Of a stretch of 64,000 bases of DNA, positions 57,968-64,000 are shown piece after piece. Made by a program: the position numbers and the translations under genes. Origin of the DNA: Acidimicrobium ferrooxidans (lineage in GTDB: Bacteria > Actinomycetota > Geothermincolia > Fen-727 > Anoxymicrobiaceae); contig DYIU01000002.1 in the NCBI GenBank assembly GCA_020723485.1, positions 963,190-1,027,189 on the forward strand, written 5' to 3'. Under the pieces are notes generated by a model that was not told where the DNA came from, made no database searches, and saw nothing but the letters and a program-made list of their open reading frames with translations. The stretch's first letter is position 1; each line of letters opens with the position of its first letter.

Positions 57968-59470
57968 TTGTCGCTGCTGCACCCGCTCCTGTTCGCCCTT
58001 CTCCCGGTGCTGTTCCTCTACTCGAGGAACGCGGACGAGGTGCCTTTCTACGACATCCTCCTGCCGGCGGCGCTGTTCCTCGGGGCGGCGCTGGCCTGCT
58101 ACGCGGCCCTGCGTCTCGCGCTGAAGGACGGCGAGGCGGCGGGCATCATCGTATCGGCCGGCCTGGTGCTCTTTTCCACTTTCGGGAGGCTCGTCGACGC
58201 CCTGGGAGGTTCCGCCGCGGCGATGGCGGGGGTCTCGGTGGTCTACGCCGCCGCGTTTGCACTCGTCGCCTACCTCGCGGTGAGGAAGCGGGGCAAGCTC
58301 AAGGCGCCGTCCACGGTCGTGACCGCGGTGGCGGTCACGCTGGTCGCCCTCTCTGCGTTCGGGGCGGTGTCCGCCCAGTTCAGCAAGGAGCCCGAGCCGA
58401 AACTGCAGGCCGACGACGTCACCAGGGCTATTTCCGATAAGAGCGCGGAGAAGCCGGACCCGGCGACCCTTCCGGACATCTATTACATAATCCTCGACGG
58501 CTATGCGAGCGAGTCAACCCTGCGGGACCACTACGGCTTCGACAACAGCGCGTTCCTCGACTCCCTGGCCTCGAAGGGCTTCTATGTGGCACCGGGCAGC
58601 CACAGTAACTACTCCCAGAGCCGGCTGTCGCTCGCGTCCTCGCTGAACATGAAGTACATCAATTACCTGACCGATGAGCTCGGGAAGAACTCGAGGCGCT
58701 CGAAGGTCCTGAACAGGATGATCGAGGACAACAACCTCATGCGCTTCCTCATGTCGAAGGGCTACAGCTTCGCGTTCTTCGGTAGCAACTGGTCCGGCAC
58801 GCTCTCCAACAGGAACGCCGACCTGAGCGTGACCGAAGGAGGGCTCTTCGACACCGAGTTCATGGTTGCGCTCCTCAAGACCACCGCCCTCAGGGGCCTG
58901 GTCTCCACCGAGGAGGGTCTCTACACGCGCGAGGGGGTGCTGAACATCTTCGAGAAGCTCCCCGGCGCCAGCGGGGAGGCGGGCCGGCCTTCGTTCGTCT
59001 TCGCTCACATAGTGCCGCCCCACCGGCCGTTCATGTTCGACCGCGAGGGTAACCCGGTGACCGGGCCCGGGACCAACGACTGGACCTCGAAGGACCTCTA
59101 CATCGACCAGGTCGTCTTCGTGAACAGGAAGGTCGAGGAGATGGTGGACGCCATACTCACCAACTCTAAGAACCCACCGGTCATAGTCATTCAGGCCGAC
59201 CACGGCCCCATGCCCTCGGAGGACTGGGAGGCCCTTGCGAACCCGACCCCCGAGGACGCCCGCATCCGCACCGGCATCCTCAACGCCTACTACCTCCCCG
59301 GGGCGGAGGCCGGCGCCCTCTACCCGACCATCACGCCGGTGAACTCGTTCCGCGTCGTCCTCAACACCGTCTTCGGCACAGGCTTCGACATCCTCGAGGA
59401 CAGGGTCTACATGTCGAGCTACGAGCACCCGTACGACTTCATCGACGTGACCGACCAGGTGATGCCGTAA
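57968..59470 (+). CDS. Membrane-anchored sulfatase/phosphoethanolamine-transferase-like protein
   Basis: 500 residues from TTG 57968. Four N-terminal hydrophobic helices (PLLFALLPVLFLY, LLPAALFLGAALACYAALRL and two more) then an alkaline-phosphatase-superfamily domain: DIYYIILDGYASES, HSNYSQSRLSLASSLNM and VIVIQADHGPMP. The nucleophile in this group is a Thr or Ser near SQSRLSLA; no CxPxR sulfatase signature is present, so it is more like LTA-synthase/EptA-type transferases than a true sulfatase. It likely modifies a surface polymer. Ends before the tRNA gene. Confidence 0.85.
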   Translation: MSLLHPLLFALLPVLFLYSRNADEVPFYDILLPAALFLGAALACYAALRLALKDGEAAGIIVSAGLVLFSTFGRLVDALGGSAAAMAGVSVVYAAAFALVAYLAVRKRGKLKAPSTVVTAVAVTLVALSAFGAVSAQFSKEPEPKLQADDVTRAISDKSAEKPDPATLPDIYYIILDGYASESTLRDHYGFDNSAFLDSLASKGFYVAPGSHSNYSQSRLSLASSLNMKYINYLTDELGKNSRRSKVLNRMIEDNNLMRFLMSKGYSFAFFGSNWSGTLSNRNADLSVTEGGLFDTEFMVALLKTTALRGLVSTEEGLYTREGVLNIFEKLPGASGEAGRPSFVFAHIVPPHRPFMFDREGNPVTGPGTNDWTSKDLYIDQVVFVNRKVEEMVDAILTNSKNPPVIVIQADHGPMPSEDWEALANPTPEDARIRTGILNAYYLPGAEAGALYPTITPVNSFRVVLNTVFGTGFDILEDRVYMSSYEHPYDFIDVTDQVMP

Positions 59471-59622
59471 CGCCGACCCCGGCTCCTACAAATTGTCACT
59501 CCGATTCCACCTACCTCCCGGCAACACAACGTACCGGCTATAAAGGGCAGTCAATCTGTGTTTTGCGGTAAGGCAGGTTCTGGTTGACAGAGGCTCCAAG
59601 CCGAACGGTGTGTTCGACCGGC

Positions 59623-59698
59623 TGGTGGAGGTAGGCGGGCTCGAACCGCCGACCTCTGGCTTGCAAAGCCAGCGCTCTCCCAACTGAGCTATACCCCC
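59623..59698 (-). tRNA. tRNA-Ala (anticodon TGC)
   Basis: 76 nt including an encoded CCA end. 5' GGGGGTATAGCTCAGTTGGG, anticodon stem CTGGC-TTTGCAA-GCCAG with anticodon TGC, T-arm GGCGG-TTCGAGC-CCGCC. The acceptor stem holds the G3:U70 wobble that defines alanine tRNAs. Discriminator base A73. Confidence 0.97.
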
Positions 59699-59816
59699 AC
59701 GGGAGACATAATTGTCGAAGCACTCCTGACTTTATACCCGACAGGCAATGGTTGGGCAAGTGTCTCCTCCAGGGCATCGGCTCCCGGAATTCTCTCGCTC
59801 GATACTCGAGTGCCGG

Positions 59817-60698
59817 CTAAGTGGCTTCGATTGCACCGAGCAGCATATCGACCATGAATGTCATGACATCATCAAGACTGTAAGCGTGATCGAGGTTTTT
59901 CCTGGACATGAGCCAATCCGACATTCCAATGATTGCGCAAGCGAGGAGCTCCGGATCGAGCCTGCGGATCATCCCTTTATCCATCGCGATCCGAAGGTCA
60001 TTGATGACCGGCAGGGCGAGTTCGTTATACACCTCCGTCACACCTGCCTCGGCCCATGAGCCGGGAATTATGGCCTCCGCCCGTAACTGGGTGATGATCC
60101 TGCTGAACCTCGTGTAGTGCCTGTCCATCGCCGCGATCCGAAGCACAAGCCTCTTCTTGAAATCCTTCTCCTTTTCTATCAGGTAGTTCACCTCGGTCAG
60201 GATATCTCGAAGGGCTGTCGTTACAGCGTGGCTGAATAGCTCCTCTTTGCTGGTAAAATAGAGATAGAAGGTCCCGGTCGACATCCCAACTCTGTCTGTT
60301 ATGTCCTTGATGCCCGTCCGGTAGTAGCCCTCGTTGGAAAAGAACTCGATTGCCGCTTCCGTTATCTCTCTCTTCCTCTCGACGTGCTTCGCGTCGGCCC
60401 GCTCATCCCCCCCCGATGACCGCGTTCTTTCGATGCGAGTGCGGCGTTTGCCCTCACCGGCTTCCTGCGAGCTTTCCAGCTCAGCTTTGACGAAGTCCAG
60501 CGGCGTATTCCTCTCCTGGCGTATCGCCTCTATCTCCTCGAGTCGCTTGAGGTGGGAAGAATCGTAGTAGGCGCTTGTCCTGCCCGTCCTTCGAGGTTCA
60601 GGGAGAAGTCCTTTCTTGATGTAATAATGAATGGTATGCCGAGGTACTCCGGAAAGACCTGATAGCTCTCCCATCCTCATCCATCTCGTATCCCCCAT
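59817..60698 (-). CDS. MerR-TetR hybrid transcriptional regulator
   Basis: 293 residues from ATG 60698, with AAGGGGG seven bases upstream. Residues 1-70 are a MerR-type winged helix (MRMGELSGLSGVPRHTIHYYIKKGLL and YDSSHLKRLEEIEAI). A charged linker (residues about 85-105) leads to a TetR N-terminal helix-turn-helix (AAIEFFSNEGYYRTGIKDITDRVGMSTGTFYLYFTSKEELF) and a TetR ligand domain. Two different DNA-binding heads on one chain are unusual. It is divergent from the Fe-S protein gene at 60966 and probably controls that operon. Base composition is lower in GC than the left part of the window. Confidence 0.88.
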   Translation of the reverse strand: MGDTRWMRMGELSGLSGVPRHTIHYYIKKGLLPEPRRTGRTSAYYDSSHLKRLEEIEAIRQERNTPLDFVKAELESSQEAGEGKRRTRIERTRSSGGDERADAKHVERKREITEAAIEFFSNEGYYRTGIKDITDRVGMSTGTFYLYFTSKEELFSHAVTTALRDILTEVNYLIEKEKDFKKRLVLRIAAMDRHYTRFSRIITQLRAEAIIPGSWAEAGVTEVYNELALPVINDLRIAMDKGMIRRLDPELLACAIIGMSDWLMSRKNLDHAYSLDDVMTFMVDMLLGAIEAT

Positions 60699-60740
60699 CG
60701 GAAAACCCCCTTGCCCTATTATGAATTCCAACAGCACTAT

Positions 60741-60762
60741 AATAACTGTTCTAACAAATATT
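60741..60762. promoter_or_regulatory. Candidate operator of the MerR-TetR regulator
   Basis: AATAACTGTTC-TAACAAATATT is an imperfect palindrome (8 of 11 half-site positions match) with the core TGTTCTAACA. It lies in the A/T-rich 267-base divergent gap between the regulator and its probable target operon. A consensus TATAAT (60738-60743) overlaps it. Confidence 0.4.
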
Positions 60763-60797
60763 GAAACAACACTCAGCCAGGTTATTACAATTACTTG

Positions 60798-60826
60798 TTG
60801 ACTTCACTATTTCTACCTCTCAGAAT
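60798..60826 (+). promoter_or_regulatory. Candidate promoter of the Fe-S/APH operon
   Basis: TTGACT (60798-60803) and CAGAAT (60821-60826) with a 17-base spacer in the A/T-rich gap upstream of the start at 60966. Confidence 0.35.
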
Positions 60827-60965
60827 GAGAATTCGGGCCGTACTCCCGGAAGCAAGATAGAAATGCTCATTCAAATCAGGAAAAGAAACAAGTGTTCATC
60901 AATGACCTCGAGCAGCAATATCGAGCAGTCAGGCTGAGACATCTTTGCGCAAGGAGATGATGAGG

Positions 60966-62096
60966 ATGACAGTTGAGCAGGTATACATCGACATAGCGGA
61001 AGGAATGAGGGACGGCGAGGCAGAATTTTTGCCGCGGTTGTTGAAGAAGATGTTCACCGTGGAAGAAGCGAACATAGTCCGTGAGCTGCCGGCACACTTC
61101 GAAGACGTCGCGAAGAACCTGAATCTTGACAGGGAATCCGTCGAGAAGACCTGCAGGAAGCTGGTCAAAGAGGGAAAGATACTGCAAACGGACAATGGGC
61201 CCAGGGCATTCAACTTCGGGGCGCAGTTCGGGGATATCCTCCTCGCCGATCCCTCACAGGACGAGACACGGGATGACGAGTTCTGGCAGCTTCTCACCGG
61301 TTACCTGACGAGCCCGGAACGCATGGGCAACGAGAGGAACTACCTTACGAGAGATATCCAGGTGGACGGCCAACCCATCAACAGGGTCATCCCTCAATGG
61401 AAAGCCATTGAGAACATCCCCGGTGTCATGCCCTGCGAAGATGTAAGAGATATCCTCAGGGCATATCCAGACAAACTGAACACGACCAGGTGCATCTGCA
61501 GGACGGCTACCAAACAGGCCCTGAAGGTCATGGGCGCCGGGGATCTAATAACATGTCCCCTCCCGGACGGGACGGGAACGCTTCCCGAGGACGGCAACTG
61601 CATACATTTCGGTCAGATGGCGGAGTACATCACGGAAGCCATGGAGCTTACCCCTTATGGCAGCCCCGACAAGATCCTGGAACACATCACGAAGCTGGAA
61701 AACAAGGCTCACTACCAGATGGGGCCCAACGACCGAGACGTCAAGTTCATCTGTACATGCTGCGATTGTTGCTGCGGAGTCGCTAACGCCGTGAAGGGCA
61801 GCCCTGATCTCAAGCTATCGGACATGCTCTCCAAGAGTCGATTCCTCTCCATGGTCAACGAGGATACCTGCGACGGCTGCGAGGATTGCGTAGCAATATG
61901 TCCGTTCCATGCCGTCGAAGTGAAGGAGGGGAAGGCTCGGATTGCCGAGGAGGATTGCTACGGGTGCGGGATCTGCGTATTAAACTGTCCGGCCGAGGCT
62001 CTGAAGATGAAGTTAGTACGCCCACCCGAGCATATTCCCGAGAATGGCGCACAGCTTGTCGACGTCGAGATACTGGAGATCAGGGGGTTGACCTGA
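60966..62096 (+). CDS. Cysteine-rich 2x[4Fe-4S] protein with N-terminal winged-helix-like part
   Basis: 376 residues from ATG 60966, nine bases after AAGGAG; ATG 60957 abuts the ribosome site and TTG 60945 is less likely. The N-terminus (VEEANIVRELPAHFEDVAKN, LDRESVEKTCRKLVKEGKIL) looks like a helix-turn-helix. A middle domain has CRTATKQALK, CPLPDGTG and a striking CTCCDCCC run (six Cys in eight). A standard ferredoxin pair ends the protein (CDGCEDCVAICPFHAVEV and CYGCGICVLNCP). Similar proteins accompany CoA-ester and lipid catabolic genes in anaerobes; the reaction is unknown to me. It is the first gene of the operon with the two downstream genes. Confidence 0.8.
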   Translation: MTVEQVYIDIAEGMRDGEAEFLPRLLKKMFTVEEANIVRELPAHFEDVAKNLNLDRESVEKTCRKLVKEGKILQTDNGPRAFNFGAQFGDILLADPSQDETRDDEFWQLLTGYLTSPERMGNERNYLTRDIQVDGQPINRVIPQWKAIENIPGVMPCEDVRDILRAYPDKLNTTRCICRTATKQALKVMGAGDLITCPLPDGTGTLPEDGNCIHFGQMAEYITEAMELTPYGSPDKILEHITKLENKAHYQMGPNDRDVKFICTCCDCCCGVANAVKGSPDLKLSDMLSKSRFLSMVNEDTCDGCEDCVAICPFHAVEVKEGKARIAEEDCYGCGICVLNCPAEALKMKLVRPPEHIPENGAQLVDVEILEIRGLT

Positions 62097-62102
62097 GACG
62101 AG

Positions 62103-63125
62103 ATGGCGATCACGAAGTGGGACGAATACCTGATTCATCAGACGTACGACACCATCGACAATGGCGAAGTCGATGTGGACAGGCTGTATCTTACCTGCCA
62201 CGACGCCGATGGTGACCTGCACCTGGCCGTGGGGATGGGTGTCTATCCGAAGGCCGGTGTCATGGATGGCTTTGCCTGCGTGCGGCACGGGAATACCCAG
62301 CACAACCTCCGGTTATCTCGTCATGCTCGTGGTGACCGATCCGACACCCGCATAGGTCCTCTAGTTGTCGAGGTGATCGAGCCGCTGAAACGCTGGGGGG
62401 CGTACCTGGATGGCAACGAGCATGTCGACGTACGTTTCGAGATGGAATTCGTGGGACGGGGAGAGCCGTTCCTGTCCAGGAGCTCGCTGATACCGTTTGT
62501 TCACTACAACCAGCCGGGGCGATGCAGTGGCAGCATCACGGTTGCCGGCCGGCGGATAGATCTCCACGGGTTCCCGGGCGCCAGGGACCGGAGCTGGAGG
62601 ATGCAGCTCGCCCCTCAACCCGGCAGTACGTGGTTGGGGCACTTCTGGATAATGGCTCAGTTCCCCGGTTGCTGGTTGTCTTTGCACGGCCTGCCCCTGT
62701 GGGACGGTCTTCCGCCCGACTTTCACTCCGCGCTGGTATACGACGGCGGCCCGGTCGTACCTGTGAATGAGGTAAGGCACAGGATTGGATTCGTGCCCGG
62801 CGCCCGGGCTCTTGCAGGGGTTGAGCTGCTGCTGATAGACAGCGAGGGAAAAGAAAGGCACGTGGTCGCCAAGCCGAAGTCGCCTGCGCTCTACATAGGC
62901 AGCGGAGCTGCTTATGAGAGCCAGGGACAGGACAGGGGGCCAAGCCATATCGAGGGCGAGCGATGGCAGCTGTCCCGTCCGGCCGATGTTGGCTCTCGCC
63001 CCTTCGGCCTTATCGGAATGAGCGAGTATGTTGCCGATTTCCAGCTAGATGGAACACAGGGAGTCGGGGTACTCGAGACTTCCTACTGCCCGGACATGAA
63101 CCGTGAATACATGCCCACCTGGTAG
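62103..63125 (+). CDS. Lipocalin-like (CrtC/AttH-type) protein
   Basis: 340 residues, mostly beta structure with many aromatics and Gly. The motif IDLHGFPGARDRSWRMQ, then GSTWLGHFWIMAQFPGCWLS and a C-terminal segment with DFQLDGTQGVGVLETSYC, resemble lipocalin-like hydratase/cyclase proteins and the DUF7064/7065-type proteins of actinobacteria. That assignment is tentative. The ATG at 62103 follows the preceding stop by 6 bases and the APH-like gene follows 12 bases after its stop, so it is the middle gene of an operon. No catalytic residue can be named. Confidence 0.55.
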   Translation: MAITKWDEYLIHQTYDTIDNGEVDVDRLYLTCHDADGDLHLAVGMGVYPKAGVMDGFACVRHGNTQHNLRLSRHARGDRSDTRIGPLVVEVIEPLKRWGAYLDGNEHVDVRFEMEFVGRGEPFLSRSSLIPFVHYNQPGRCSGSITVAGRRIDLHGFPGARDRSWRMQLAPQPGSTWLGHFWIMAQFPGCWLSLHGLPLWDGLPPDFHSALVYDGGPVVPVNEVRHRIGFVPGARALAGVELLLIDSEGKERHVVAKPKSPALYIGSGAAYESQGQDRGPSHIEGERWQLSRPADVGSRPFGLIGMSEYVADFQLDGTQGVGVLETSYCPDMNREYMPTW

Positions 63126-63137
63126 GAGCCTTGTCGG

Positions 63138-64000
63138 ATGGATGAAAGACCTGACATCAGGCATACGATCGGAGAATACCTGAAGGCCAGGTTTCCCGAC
63201 CGGAATGAACTGGCGGTCGATGACCTGAGGGAGATTCAAGTAGGTGGTTCGCACGTCATCTATGCCTTCAGCGCTTGCTGGCGGGATGACGAGGGCTGGG
63301 TATCCAAGAATCTGATCATTCGCAGAGAACCGGATATGGGGGTCCACGGATCATACGATATCGGCCGGGAGTGTGAGGCGCTTTCAAGGCTGTACGAAGC
63401 GGGCATCCCGGTACCGGTTGTTCATTGCCTTGAACGTGACACCCGGGTACTGGGACGACCTTTCGCCATCATGGAGAAGATCGAGGGGGAGCGCATGGTG
63501 GATGCCTGGCTGCGACGCCCGGAATCGCGGAAGCAGCTGGCGGAGGACTTCGTGTCGACCCTGGCTTCGATTCACGGCATCGACTGGCACGGTCACGGGC
63601 TCTCCTTCCTGGGAACGAGCGAGCACGACCGGCATTCCGCCGAAGGCGAGATCGACAAATGGGAATCAGTCCTGGAAAGAAGTCAGTACGGTCCTCATCC
63701 GGCACTGGCCGAACTCTCTACATGGCTCAGGAGGAACATCCCCAGATCAGAGCATGCGACCATATGCCACGGTGACTACAGCCCTTTCAACGGCCATGTT
63801 TTGAACGGCCGGATCGTAGCCATGCTGGACTGGGAGATGGTAGACCTCGGTGATCCCATCAGCGATGTTGCCTGGGCCTGTTTCTTCTGCGGTCTGACCT
63901 GGATGCCCGAGTGGGATGAGGCGGCGTTCATTCACCGCTATGAGGAGCTGACCGGCGTTGAGGTGAAGGCGGAAGACCTGTTCTTCTGGAAGATGCTGGC
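63138..64000 (+). CDS. Aminoglycoside-phosphotransferase-fold kinase, 3' end outside window
   Basis: Open from ATG 63138 to the window edge, at least 287 residues and unfinished. The APH/ACAD10-type motifs are clear: IQVGGSHVIYAF (nucleotide loop), catalytic HGDYSPFN and the metal-binding LDWEMVDLGDPISDVAW (D-W-E). Such enzymes phosphorylate hydroxyl groups; close relatives act in CoA-linked lipid or steroid catabolism next to acyl-CoA dehydrogenases, not in antibiotic resistance. It follows the lipocalin-like gene by 12 bases. Confidence 0.9.
   Translation, partial: MDERPDIRHTIGEYLKARFPDRNELAVDDLREIQVGGSHVIYAFSACWRDDEGWVSKNLIIRREPDMGVHGSYDIGRECEALSRLYEAGIPVPVVHCLERDTRVLGRPFAIMEKIEGERMVDAWLRRPESRKQLAEDFVSTLASIHGIDWHGHGLSFLGTSEHDRHSAEGEIDKWESVLERSQYGPHPALAELSTWLRRNIPRSEHATICHGDYSPFNGHVLNGRIVAMLDWEMVDLGDPISDVAWACFFCGLTWMPEWDEAAFIHRYEELTGVEVKAEDLFFWKML

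Noticed and set aside
59623-59816. tRNA-Ala as integration site of a genomic island
   Set aside because: The low-GC module lies on the 5' side of the tRNA, whereas integrases use the 3' end. No integrase, direct repeat of the tRNA end or excisionase is visible.
63138-64000. Antibiotic resistance gene (aminoglycoside phosphotransferase)
   Set aside because: The motifs are those of the broad APH/ACAD10-type kinase group, and the neighbours are lipid-type genes; no resistance context.

Overview
The window is high-GC bacterial chromosome, densely coded, with many GTG and TTG starts and strong AGGAGG-type ribosome binding sites. The gene set suggests a strict anaerobe: rubrerythrin, an HdrA/MvhD/Flx electron-transfer operon with ETF, and radical-SAM enzymes. 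A PASTA-domain Ser/Thr kinase and the high GC suggest a Gram-positive, perhaps a deep anaerobic actinobacterial lineage. That placement is inference; the window holds no rRNA or other phylogenetic marker that I could test.

Layout. 1-2.4 kb: sulfur trafficking / Fe-S assembly (cysteine desulfurase homologue, IscU/NifU scaffold, small zinc ribbon, DsrE-like, TusA-like), then rubrerythrin, a PASTA kinase and an AIM24-family protein. 6.0-14.4 kb: one eight-gene operon, HdrCB fusion - EtfB - EtfA - HdrA - MvhD/FlxD - two Flx-type Fe-S subunits - FlxA, closed by a rho-independent terminator. It would link ETF electrons to NAD(H) and probably ferredoxin through flavin-based bifurcation or confurcation. 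14.5-18.9 kb: an SCP2 protein, then an unusual catabolic-looking trio: a Gfo/Idh/MocA-M24 peptidase fusion, a BKACE-type enzyme and an SDR. 18.9-32.7 kb: methyltransferase, two secreted proteins sharing a ~101-residue repeat (one with a seven-bladed propeller, one with an SGNH-like domain), MscS channel, a second Gfo/Idh/MocA protein, an AmmeMemoRadiSam-type radical SAM enzyme, a geranylgeranyl-reductase-like flavoprotein, a B12-binding radical SAM enzyme and an amine-oxidase-like flavoprotein. 32.9-43.1 kb: two histidine kinases, an FtsX/MacB-type permease, nitroreductase, acyl-CoA ligase and PmbA. 43.3-49.3 kb: metG-tatD-rsmA and a Ca2+-type P-ATPase. 49.3-59.5 kb: secreted metallophosphoesterase, GNAT, degenerate receiver, PlsC, pentapeptide protein, MFS exporter, and a small-membrane-protein/methyltransferase/sulfatase operon. 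59.6 kb: tRNA-Ala(TGC). 59.8-64 kb: a module of visibly lower GC with a MerR-TetR hybrid regulator, a Cys-rich Fe-S protein, a lipocalin-like protein and an APH-type kinase that runs off the right edge.

A family of short palindromic elements with ends GGGGTCAGACC, GGGGTCAGGTC or GGGGTCACGTC occurs at 13 places. No transposase is present. They sit at gene 3' ends so consistently that they often supply or abut the stop codon, and one appears to have replaced the C-terminus of the nitroreductase. The most interesting points are this element family, the desulfurase homologue that lacks its PLP lysine, the ETF-Hdr-Flx operon, and the Gfo/Idh/MocA-M24 fusion with its BKACE and SDR partners.
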